Below the pieces are notes generated by a model. That model saw only the letters and a list, made by a program, of their open reading frames with translations. It searched no databases and was not told where the DNA came from. This document shows positions 1 to 7,371 of a stretch of DNA of 7,714 bases, piece by piece. The stretch comes from Spirochaetaceae bacterium. GTDB lineage: Bacteria > Spirochaetota > Spirochaetia > Treponematales > Breznakiellaceae. Position 1 is the first letter of the stretch; each line of letters starts with the position of its first letter. The translations under genes were made by a program, and so were the position numbers. The DNA lies in NCBI GenBank assembly GCA_031275595.1, contig JAISOO010000106.1, positions 1-7,714 of the forward strand, written 5' to 3'.

Positions 1-236
1 GGCTGAAGCAGACCTTTGCCCAGCGGTACAACCGGCTGGACGGGCGGATCGGGCACATCTGGGGGGACCGGTACTGGTCGCGGATTCTGGACGGGGAGCC
101 TGAGCTGGTGGAGGAAGTATCGGCCGGGGACCTTGGGATTTGGAACCATGGGGTCAGCCCCCAAGGTGGGAAATCAGCGGCAAACCCCGCTTTTCCCCCT
201 AATTCCCCCCGCCATTTGGCCCCCGCGCCCGGCTAA
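1..236 (+). CDS. IS200/RayT-like transposase, C-terminal fragment (cut by window edge)
   Basis: The frame beginning at base 3 is open to a TAA at 234-236 and gives 77 residues. It starts LKQTFAQRYNR and continues with GRIGHIWGDRYWSRIL. This matches the end of REP-associated tyrosine transposases (RayT, Y1/HUH family), whose last core helix and following strand read roughly RY-N-R-x-G-x-LW-x-x-R. The catalytic HUH motif would lie upstream, outside the window. A Tyr at visible residue 9 (codon 27-29) sits near the expected nucleophile position, but the alignment is too short to say it is the catalytic one. The tail after the WSRIL segment is Pro/Gly/Ala-rich and looks unstructured. Proteins of this family nick single-stranded DNA at hairpin repeats and are usually single-copy and non-mobile. 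Whether the gene is intact cannot be judged from this end alone. The overlapping frame-1 reading of the same DNA is Gly/Pro-rich and not credible. Confidence 0.72.
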   Translation, partial: LKQTFAQRYNRLDGRIGHIWGDRYWSRILDGEPELVEEVSAGDLGIWNHGVSPQGGKSAANPAFPPNSPRHLAPAPG

Positions 237-556
237 ACCCCGGAAATCCGCTCCGGCCCCCGAGCCAACCATCGTTTCCGTCCCAAACAAAAGCGCCCAA
301 CGGGACAGATCCGTCCTCAACAGGCAGGACCCCTGCATTGCGGGTCAAATTGAGCACTCTGCTCCGCGGTATCTGAGGCGTTGCGTTATTTGAGCCGGAG
401 CCTGGTATTAAACCAGACGCTCGCATACGGTTTACCTCAGAAATCCCTCTGGCGATTTTTTTTCAAAAACAGTATGAGTTTACGGCGGTTTTGACGGGGA
501 AAAAGTAAACGCCCTGGCCCGTCCGCCCCTGCCGATCTTCTCCTCTATCCCCAAGT
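237..556. other. Gene-free leader between transposase and metH, with hairpins
   Basis: I see no coding frame here. The stretch holds a run of small inverted repeats: CCGGA 240-244 with TCCGG 252-256; GTCCC 280-284 with GGGAC 302-306; GGAC 303-306 with GTCC 312-315; GCAGG 324-328 with CCTGC 332-336; GACCC 328-332 with GGGTC 342-346; and CTGGT 402-406 with ACCAG 412-416. Several overlap and could not form together. A weak 4-bp stem, CAGA 438-441 with TCTG 448-451, is followed after four bases by eight T (456-463), which is a poor terminator candidate. A TTGACG at 491-496 resembles a -35 box, but no acceptable -10 lies 16-18 bp further on. The 13-mer AAAAAGTAAACGC at 500-512 recurs on the other strand at 7407-7419. 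I looked for a cobalamin-riboswitch B12 box and found none. Confidence 0.6.
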
Positions 557-3500
557 ATGGTACAGTTTCCTATGACTACGCGGGAGCGGCTTAATAAAAT
601 TGCCCGGGAACGTATCCTTATCCTCGACGGCGCCATGGGGTCCATGATCCAGGGTTTCCATCTTTCCGAAGCCGATTTCCGGGGGGACCGGTTCGCCTCC
701 CACCAGAGGGAACTGGCAGGGTGTAACGACCTCCTCTGCCTTACCAAACCGGAACTTATCACGGGGATCCACGAGGCCTATCTGCAAGCCGGGGCGGACA
801 TCATTAAGACCTGTAGCTTCAATTCCACATCGGTGTCCCTGGCCGATTACGGCATCGGGGAGCTGGCCTACGAGATCAGCGCCGCGGCGGCGAGGCTTGC
901 CCGGCAGGCCGCGGACAGGTACGCCGGCCCGGAAAAACCCCGGTTCGTGGCGGGAAGCATCGGGCCCACCGCCAAAAGCGCCAGCATGTCTCCGGATATC
1001 GATGATCCCGGCAAACGGGGGGCCGCCTGGGACGAACTGGAAGGGGCCTATTACGAAAACGCCCGGGGGCTGCTGGACGGCGGCGCCGATATACTCCTCA
1101 TCGAAACTGTCTTCGACACCCTCAACGCCAAGGCGGCCATATCCGCCGTCAGCCGCATCCTTGGGGAACGGGGCCTCCCGGCCTTTCCCCTGATGATCTC
1201 CGCCACAGTCTCCGATACCGCGGGCAGGCTCCTTACGGGGCAGACCGTGGAGGCCTTTTTGATCTCGGTACTCCACGCCGATCCCTGGTCGGTCGGCCTC
1301 AACTGTTCCTTTGGCGCGGAACAGCTCCAAAAGCCCCTGGCCGGCCTGGCCGCCTTCGCCCCCTGCCTGGTCAGCGCCCACCCCAATGCGGGGCTCCCCA
1401 ACCAGTTGGGGGCCTACGACGAGACCCCCGAATCCATGGCCGCCCAGGTGGAAGCCTACCTGCGGAAAGGGCTGGTGAACATCCTGGGGGGGTGCTGCGG
1501 TTCCACCCCCGCCCATATCGCCGCCATCGCCGCCAAAACCCGAAACCAGGCCCCCCGGATTCCCCCCAGGCCGCGGCCGGGCACCTGGCTTGCGGGGCTT
1601 GAAAGCCTCCCGGTAAACCGTGAGAAGGGGCTCACCATCATCGGTGAGCGGGCCCACGCCCCGGGGAGCCGAAAATTCCTGGGGCTTATCCGGGAGGACA
1701 AATACGGCGAAACCCTGGGCATGGTCCATGAGATGATAGACCAGGGGGCGGCGGTGATCAACGTCTGCATGGACGATCCCTTTTTGGATGCCCGGACCGC
1801 CATGACCCGCTTCCTGAACCTGGCCCTGTCGGACCCGGACATAGCCCGCCTCCCCATCATGATCGACAGCTCCCGCTGGGAAGTGATCGAGGCCGGCTTG
1901 AAGTGCCTCCAGGGCAAGGGGGTCGTCAATTCCATAAGCCTCAAGGAAGGGGAGAAGGAATTCCTCAAAAAGGCCTTTCTCGCCCGGACCTGGGGCGCGG
2001 CGGTGGTGGTGATGCTCTTTGACGAAACAGGCCAGGCCGCGTCCTATGAACGGAAAATCGAAATTGCCGGACGGGCCTATGCCCTGCTTACCGGCCGGGG
2101 CTTTCCCCCGGAGGACATCATCTTTGATCCCAATGTGTTTGCCCTGGCCACGGGGATCCCCGAACACGACCGCTATGCCCTGGATTTTATCCGCGCCTGC
2201 CAATGGATCAAAACCCACTGTCCCGGCGCTCAAATTTCCGCGGGGGTTTCCAACCTCTCCTTTAGTTTCCGGGGGAATGAAAGGGTCCGGGATGCTATGC
2301 ACCGGGTTTTTCTTAAACACGCGGGGGAGGCGGGCCTCTCCATGGCCATCGTCAAGGCCGGCCTCATCCCCTATGGCATGATAGATCCCCCCCTGCGGCA
2401 GGCGGCGGAGGATGTCATTTTATGCCGGGGACCGGCCCCGGCGGAACGGCTCCTCGCCCTGGCGGTGGAACTAACGGAAAAATCCGGAGGGGCAAAAAGG
2501 GGGGACCAAAAGCCCCGGGCCCGGGCGGACCTTTCCCCGGAGGACCGGATCCTCCATGCCATGCTCACAGGCCAGGACGACTCCCTTGACGAGGATCTCC
2601 GGCTCCTGCGGTCAAAATACGCCCGCTCCCTGGAGATAGTTGAGGGGCCCCTGATGCGGGCCATGGGGGAAGTGGGGAACCGCTTTGGGGAAGGGCGGCT
2701 TTTCCTTCCCCAGGTGATCCGGAGCGCCCGGGTAATGAAAAAGGCGGTAACCATCCTGGAGCCCTTTATCGAGGCGGAAAAAACCGCCGGAAAGGACAGG
2801 GGCAGGATCCTTCTCGCCACGGTGAAGGGGGATGTCCACGACATCGGAAAAAACATTGTGGGGGTGGTGCTGGGCTGTAACGGTTACGAGATCCTGGACC
2901 TGGGAGTCATGGTGCCCCTGGAGCGGATCATAAAAACCGCGCGGCAGGAACGGGTCGATCTTATCGGTCTTTCCGGGCTTATCACCCCCTCGCTGGATGA
3001 AATGGTCAAAGTTGCCCGGGAAATGGAAAAACACAAGCTGACCATACCGCTCCTCATCGGCGGGGCCGCCGCCAGCCTTGCCCACACGGGCCTGAAGATC
3101 GTTCCGGAATACTCAGGCCCCGTGGTGTATATCCCCGATGCAAGCCGTTCCGCCGGGGCGGTCCGCGCCCTCCTTTCCGAGGCGTCCCGGCCCGGCTTTT
3201 TGGAAGAACTGGCACGCAGTTACCGGGAAGCGGTCAGCCGCCACCACTCCATCCGGGCCCGAATAGAGCTGCTCCCCCTAGAGAAGGCCCGGCAAAATAA
3301 AATTCCCCCGGACACGGGGTCAGGCCCGGAACCGCGGCTCCGGGGAATCCGCGCCTTTCATGATTATCCGCTGGACCGGATAATCCCCTATATCAACTGG
3401 AAAGAATTCCTGCGGGCCTGGGATCTGGCTTCCCGGGAAAAAACCCGCCCCGCCCCGGAACGGGAAACGGCGGAAATCCAGCTGCTGGGGGACGCAAAAA

Positions 3501-4240
3501 CCCTTTTGGATCAGGTAGTTTCCCGGAAAATACTAAAACTCCGGGGGGTTCTGGGTTTTTTCCCGGCCTTTTCCCGGGACGAGGACCTGTTCATCGGCGA
3601 TCCCGGCGCCCCGGAACCGGGCCCTGAACCGGGAGCGGCGATTGCCCGGTTTTCCTTTTTGCGGAGCCAGGAAAAAAAACGCGCCGGCCTGCCCAACCCC
3701 TGCCTGGCCGACTTTATCCCCCCGGCGGCGCCCGGCGGGGCCCCCGGCTGGATCGGTCTTTTCGCCCTGAGCGCGGGTTTCGGCCTGCCGGAGGCGGAAA
3801 CCGCCTATAAACACGATGACTACGGAAGGCTGCTCCTTGCCAGCCTGGCAAACACCCTGGCGGAGGCTTTTATTGAGGAGCTGCATCTGCGGGTACGGCG
3901 GGAGCTGTGGGGTTACGCCCCGGAGGAAAACCTCTCCCCGGAGGAGATTTTCCGGGGAGCCTACCGGGGCATACGTCCCGCCTTTGGGTATCCCGCCTGT
4001 CCCGATCACCATGATAAACGGATATGTTTTGACCTCTTGGGGGCCCGGGAAAATTGCGGGCTGGAATTAACCGGTACCGCCATGATCGTCCCCGCCGCTT
4101 CGGTATGCGGTATGTTTTTTTCCAGCCCCCGGGCCTGCTATTTCGGCTTGGGAACCATCGGGGAGGATCAGCTGGCGGACTGGGCCGCCCGAAAGGGGAT
4201 CACGGTCCAGGAGGCCCGTCGGCGCGCCGGCAAACTGTAG
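557..4240 (+). CDS. metH: Cobalamin-dependent methionine synthase MetH
   Basis: Cytoplasmic enzyme that moves a methyl group from 5-methyltetrahydrofolate to homocysteine through bound cob(I)alamin, giving methionine and tetrahydrofolate. At 1227 residues it is full length. It aligns from memory along its whole length with E. coli MetH. Modules: homocysteine barrel about 10-330, with zinc ligands C250 (GLNC) and C313-C314 (GGCCG); folate barrel about 357-620, with D437 (MIDSS), N458 (VNSIS), D524 (FDPN) and N566 (GVSN); B12 cap about 655-745; B12 domain about 755-885, with GDVHDIGKN and lower ligand H761; reactivation domain about 920-1227, with E1103, R1140 and Y1145 (RPAFGYPACP). Reactivation should need SAM plus a flavodoxin-type reductant, neither of which is encoded nearby. 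Odd points: K84, C86, H367, N402, C404, K600 and N947 replace residues usually conserved, and the final LxPNLGY-type tail is absent. Neither ATG 557 nor ATG 572 (MTTRERLNK, the more family-like start) has a clear Shine-Dalgarno. No frameshift is seen. Confidence 0.97.
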   Translation: MVQFPMTTRERLNKIARERILILDGAMGSMIQGFHLSEADFRGDRFASHQRELAGCNDLLCLTKPELITGIHEAYLQAGADIIKTCSFNSTSVSLADYGIGELAYEISAAAARLARQAADRYAGPEKPRFVAGSIGPTAKSASMSPDIDDPGKRGAAWDELEGAYYENARGLLDGGADILLIETVFDTLNAKAAISAVSRILGERGLPAFPLMISATVSDTAGRLLTGQTVEAFLISVLHADPWSVGLNCSFGAEQLQKPLAGLAAFAPCLVSAHPNAGLPNQLGAYDETPESMAAQVEAYLRKGLVNILGGCCGSTPAHIAAIAAKTRNQAPRIPPRPRPGTWLAGLESLPVNREKGLTIIGERAHAPGSRKFLGLIREDKYGETLGMVHEMIDQGAAVINVCMDDPFLDARTAMTRFLNLALSDPDIARLPIMIDSSRWEVIEAGLKCLQGKGVVNSISLKEGEKEFLKKAFLARTWGAAVVVMLFDETGQAASYERKIEIAGRAYALLTGRGFPPEDIIFDPNVFALATGIPEHDRYALDFIRACQWIKTHCPGAQISAGVSNLSFSFRGNERVRDAMHRVFLKHAGEAGLSMAIVKAGLIPYGMIDPPLRQAAEDVILCRGPAPAERLLALAVELTEKSGGAKRGDQKPRARADLSPEDRILHAMLTGQDDSLDEDLRLLRSKYARSLEIVEGPLMRAMGEVGNRFGEGRLFLPQVIRSARVMKKAVTILEPFIEAEKTAGKDRGRILLATVKGDVHDIGKNIVGVVLGCNGYEILDLGVMVPLERIIKTARQERVDLIGLSGLITPSLDEMVKVAREMEKHKLTIPLLIGGAAASLAHTGLKIVPEYSGPVVYIPDASRSAGAVRALLSEASRPGFLEELARSYREAVSRHHSIRARIELLPLEKARQNKIPPDTGSGPEPRLRGIRAFHDYPLDRIIPYINWKEFLRAWDLASREKTRPAPERETAEIQLLGDAKTLLDQVVSRKILKLRGVLGFFPAFSRDEDLFIGDPGAPEPGPEPGAAIARFSFLRSQEKKRAGLPNPCLADFIPPAAPGGAPGWIGLFALSAGFGLPEAETAYKHDDYGRLLLASLANTLAEAFIEELHLRVRRELWGYAPEENLSPEEIFRGAYRGIRPAFGYPACPDHHDKRICFDLLGARENCGLELTGTAMIVPAASVCGMFFSSPRACYFGLGTIGEDQLADWAARKGITVQEARRRAGKL

Positions 4241-4256
4241 GGCACGCAAGCCTCCC

Positions 4257-6311
4257 TTAGCTTTTAGAGCCCCCCTGATTGGCTTTTTTTGCCTCTTCCC
4301 GCGCTTTGAGGGACGCTTTAAAAAGGGCGGTGGTATCCACCTTATCATCCACCCCGTAAAGGGGGCTGGTCCCTTCCCCGCCGACGCTACGGAACAGGGG
4401 CTCCGAGGCGTTTTCGTAGGCCCAGCTTTTTTCATTGTTGACGATATAATCCAGCACCGTGATAACCGACAGGGTAAAAAAGACAAGGGCCGCGTTGTTC
4501 CGCTGTTTGGGGTTCTTTAAAAGCGCGTCAAGCCTGATCGAAACGGGATTCGCCACCTGAAAAACATAGGGCTCCCAGGGATTGTCAATGCCGTCACAGG
4601 TCACCATTTTTTCCGCCCCCCCCTGCTTGTTGCCCTGCTCTATCCCCGCCGCCACGGCGGTAAGATATTTACGCAGCCGTCTGATTTCGGGATACAGGGC
4701 GCTTATATCGCTTTTTTTAAAGGTCGGCGCGTAAAAGGACTCGAATTTATAATAGGGGAGAAAATAAAGCCGCTTTATACAGTGGAGTTCGTTTAACAGC
4801 CGCTTGGTGTAGTTGGAATTCCTGGATTCAACGGTGCTGTCCAAAATACGGCAATATTCCACCAGCCGGGGAAGATACTCCTTGTCAAAAATCAACTCCA
4901 CATTGGTGTTCCACCGGTTGAGGGTGTTTCCCAGGGCTTCGTCGATCTTTTCGCCAATACCGTCGGAGCCGACCAGTATCCCGAATTTTATAAACCGGAG
5001 CCCAAAAAACAACTCCGTCAGGATCCGCATCAGGATCACCACCTGCTGGAGGGCATCCGTCGGGGCGATGAGATCGTAATTTTTCTGCAGATTAAATATA
5101 TCAGAAAAATAGGGATATAAATCGGGAAACGAAGCGATCCGGTTCCACCCCGCCTTGGGGAAAAGCATTTCCAGGATCTGAAGCCCCCGTTCCACCGCCT
5201 TATGCTCCGAATCCGCCGCGGCTTGTTTCGCCTTTTTCTCCTCGGTTTCGGCCTCTTCCTCCTTCGGGGCTTCCGCTTCCCCCTCTTTCGGGGCGTTTTC
5301 AGGATGCGTATCCATTTCCGCCAGCAAAGGAGAAATATGATCCTCTTCATTGACCTCTATAAACGCCATAAACCGGTTTTTCCGTTCGGCAAAAAATTGT
5401 TCATAGTACAGAAATTTGTCCGACAGGAGTTTAAGCAGCATCGGATACAGGAGGAAGCGGATCTCCCGGCGGACTACCAACAGGGTGTTGAGGGAAACCC
5501 GGATAAGTTCCTGATATTTTTCCTTTGCCTCCACCGGATCTTCCAGGTACAGTACCCTGTACAGCAGCTTGTAGGCTTCCTTGATATGGCGCTCCATGTC
5601 CAGCTGCTCAAGGATAAAGAGCGGTTTATATACAGCCCGGAGTATATCGACAAATTCAACGACAACCGCCGTCCGGGGATGGGACTGAATTTTGGCTAAA
5701 TCCGAAGCGATCCGCTCAATATTCCAGAACCGGATCGTATTCAATACGGTAAAAGCAAAAAACGAGGTCCTTTTCAGCTGTTCGCTGCGTTTTTTGTCAT
5801 TCCGCGGAACCAGGGTACGGGTCGCGGTTACCATGGTTTCAATCTTTTTATAATAGTCGTTCATCCGCCGGTTAACAAAGGAGGGGCTTACCCGGTCGGG
5901 GATATGGCCGAAAACCGTCATCATGGAATGTAAAACCTGAAAGGAACTCTTTATGCCAAATTCCGGAGCGCCGGCATACCGGTCCATTTTAACCCGTTCC
6001 CAGTAGGATAACTTTATCGGCGCCGAGGGATCATCCGCGCCGGCGGAGGATCTTTTCCTGGGGGGCGCCTCCTTTGGGCGCTCCGGCCGCTGCGGGGACT
6101 CCCGCGCCCGCTGGTAGCCCGCCCCAGCCGCCTGGCGCCGTATCGGCGGAGCCTGGCGCCGCACCGGCTGCGGCTCCTTGGATCGCTCGACGCCGACCTC
6201 GCCGCCCAGCAGCTGGGCCAGCCGTTTGGCTTCCTGGGCATCAACATCCCCGAGTTTTTCCCGTACCCGGTCCAATTCGCCGGGCGCATAGATCGCGTTT
6301 TTTTTTGCCAT
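4257..6311 (-). CDS. Treponemal protein of unknown function, 684 aa, helical, soluble
   Basis: I do not know its function. It resembles a spirochaete-restricted hypothetical family; I think this may be Pfam DUF5312, but that name is from memory and uncertain. The start is MAKKNAIYAPGELDRVREKLG, a short helical head to about residue 43. Residues 44-98 are Pro/Arg-rich, low complexity and probably disordered, with a 7-residue repeat (RRQAPPI / RRQAAGA). From about 100 a long, mostly alpha-helical region rich in Leu, Tyr, Phe and Arg runs to about 330. A Glu/Lys/Ala linker follows (about 333-372), then a second helical region to about 650 and a charged tail. There is no signal peptide, no clear transmembrane segment, and no nucleotide-binding or catalytic motif that I can recognise. 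The ATG at 6311 lies 3 nt after the stop of the DUF2804 gene, with GGGTG six bases upstream as a modest ribosome site, so the two are probably co-transcribed. Codons 2-5 contain nine consecutive A. Confidence 0.85.
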   Translation of the reverse strand: MAKKNAIYAPGELDRVREKLGDVDAQEAKRLAQLLGGEVGVERSKEPQPVRRQAPPIRRQAAGAGYQRARESPQRPERPKEAPPRKRSSAGADDPSAPIKLSYWERVKMDRYAGAPEFGIKSSFQVLHSMMTVFGHIPDRVSPSFVNRRMNDYYKKIETMVTATRTLVPRNDKKRSEQLKRTSFFAFTVLNTIRFWNIERIASDLAKIQSHPRTAVVVEFVDILRAVYKPLFILEQLDMERHIKEAYKLLYRVLYLEDPVEAKEKYQELIRVSLNTLLVVRREIRFLLYPMLLKLLSDKFLYYEQFFAERKNRFMAFIEVNEEDHISPLLAEMDTHPENAPKEGEAEAPKEEEAETEEKKAKQAAADSEHKAVERGLQILEMLFPKAGWNRIASFPDLYPYFSDIFNLQKNYDLIAPTDALQQVVILMRILTELFFGLRFIKFGILVGSDGIGEKIDEALGNTLNRWNTNVELIFDKEYLPRLVEYCRILDSTVESRNSNYTKRLLNELHCIKRLYFLPYYKFESFYAPTFKKSDISALYPEIRRLRKYLTAVAAGIEQGNKQGGAEKMVTCDGIDNPWEPYVFQVANPVSIRLDALLKNPKQRNNAALVFFTLSVITVLDYIVNNEKSWAYENASEPLFRSVGGEGTSPLYGVDDKVDTTALFKASLKAREEAKKANQGGSKS
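4268..4290 (+). terminator. Weak candidate terminator for metH
   Basis: AGCC at 4268-4271 can pair with GGCT at 4281-4284 over a 9-nt loop. The last base of the stem begins a run of seven T (4284-4290). It lies 28 bp past the metH stop, inside the 3' end of the convergent gene. A 4-bp stem is short for an intrinsic terminator. The position and T run are right, but this could be chance, since the T run also encodes Lys codons on the other strand. Confidence 0.25.
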
Positions 6312-6314
6312 TAT

Positions 6315-7364
6315 CTACACCCGTAAATAAAGTTTCTCTCCAAGCCCCCACATATTTCGCACCGGAATCTTTTTCCCCTCGGAAGTTACCAACGCACCGT
6401 TGAAATGTCCAAGGGGCGTATCATATTCCGCCGAGGTAACCAGGATGTTAAAGGCCGTCCGCCGCGGCACCTGGGGAGTAAAGGTGAGATCCACCATTCC
6501 TTCTATATCCTGGATTACCCATTCCTTATCGAGCCCCGCGGGCATGGTAATTCGTACCGGCGGGAGGGGAGTCAAGCGGCCCTCTACCCAAAGGGCGTTC
6601 TCATTGTTTTTGTTCGTCTCCTTGGTCTGGTTCTCCGCGATACTAAACCCAAACCTGCGGTTTTCCGCGTCAAACCCGAGTCCCGTACACCAGACCGCGT
6701 GCATCCGGTAGGGAAAAAATCCCTTGAAATCCTCGAACAGCCCCATGGTTCTGTCCGGATCCAGGGAAATATGCCGGCCCCCAAAAACCATCTCCCCCCG
6801 GACCGCGGCAAGGACCTTGTACGCGTACATACAACGCCGCTCGGAAAAGGGCACATTGACCGCCATGGGGGTGGTCCTATTCCGGTCCAGATCATATTCC
6901 AGATGAGCCGTAAAAGAAGGCCGGTTCCGGGTCGCCGTAATATCCAGATCTATCTTTATGGTATTGGCATACAGCCAATTATGTATACGGAAAAAAAACC
7001 CGTAGGACCGGCTGATAATCGAAGAATTGTACAGATCCCTGGGCAGCCGCCACCCGTTAAAGGGGATCACCTTTCTAAAATGCAAAAGTTCCTTGGTTTT
7101 TTTATCATAGACATACACCTGGGCCATGCGGTAATATTTCATATTGGCCAGCATCGCCTCAAAAAAGAAATCATCATCGTTTATAATAAAAGTGTTCCAC
7201 TCCTTTATCCGGTAATCCCGCATCCACCGGGGAAGGGGAATGGAAAAAGGGCGGTGAATATTCAGGAGATCCACTTCGTTAAAAGCCGATATCCAGGTCC
7301 CCTGCAGAGGTTTTCCCTTTTCAATGGGAGTGCCCTGGGGAGCCTGTATTTCCCGTGTATACAT
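6315..7364 (-). CDS. DUF2804 domain-containing protein
   Basis: A 349-residue protein of unknown biochemical function. I assign it to DUF2804 from remembered family landmarks in the right order: an N-terminal MYTREIQAPQ stretch, the basic-Trp motif RIKEW (52-56), LPRDLYNSS (107-115), PFSERRCMYAYK (172-183), the FEDFKGFFPYR segment (210-220, where the family often has D-W-G-R-G and PY), GFD...FGFSIAEN (230-245), and the closing NMWGLGEKLYLRV, like the family's LLGFAEKV-N-R-W ending. The body is beta-rich with many aromatics. No signal peptide or membrane helix is evident. The frame stays open upstream to about 7502, and a TTG at 7457 would add 31 residues, but that extension crosses the promoter and a 19-bp inverted repeat and does not look like the family's N-terminus. 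ATG 7364 is therefore preferred, with AAGG close upstream. It is first in a probable operon with the 684-aa gene. Confidence 0.85.
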   Translation of the reverse strand: MYTREIQAPQGTPIEKGKPLQGTWISAFNEVDLLNIHRPFSIPLPRWMRDYRIKEWNTFIINDDDFFFEAMLANMKYYRMAQVYVYDKKTKELLHFRKVIPFNGWRLPRDLYNSSIISRSYGFFFRIHNWLYANTIKIDLDITATRNRPSFTAHLEYDLDRNRTTPMAVNVPFSERRCMYAYKVLAAVRGEMVFGGRHISLDPDRTMGLFEDFKGFFPYRMHAVWCTGLGFDAENRRFGFSIAENQTKETNKNNENALWVEGRLTPLPPVRITMPAGLDKEWVIQDIEGMVDLTFTPQVPRRTAFNILVTSAEYDTPLGHFNGALVTSEGKKIPVRNMWGLGEKLYLRV

Positions 7365-7371
7365 GAGCCTT

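Noticed and set aside
16..393. 125-residue open frame at the left edge
   Set aside because: Gly/Ser/Thr- then Pro-rich nonsense; the overlapping frame from base 3 carries the transposase motifs instead.
491..519. metH promoter based on TTGACG at 491-496
   Set aside because: No acceptable -10 hexamer follows at 16-18 bp (the slot at 514-519 reads CTGGCC), so the match is probably chance.
394..556. Cobalamin or SAM riboswitch upstream of metH
   Set aside because: No B12 box and no S-box core could be found; the only structures are short stems and a weak T-run hairpin.
545..2320. 591-residue open frame antisense to metH
   Set aside because: Its composition is Gly/Pro/Arg-rich with no recognisable domain, and it lies wholly opposite a clearly conserved enzyme. 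It is a by-product of GC-rich third codon positions.
4223..4234. GC-rich palindrome near the end of metH as a terminator for the convergent operon
   Set aside because: It lies inside metH codons and has no T run on the - strand; it looks like coding GC bias.
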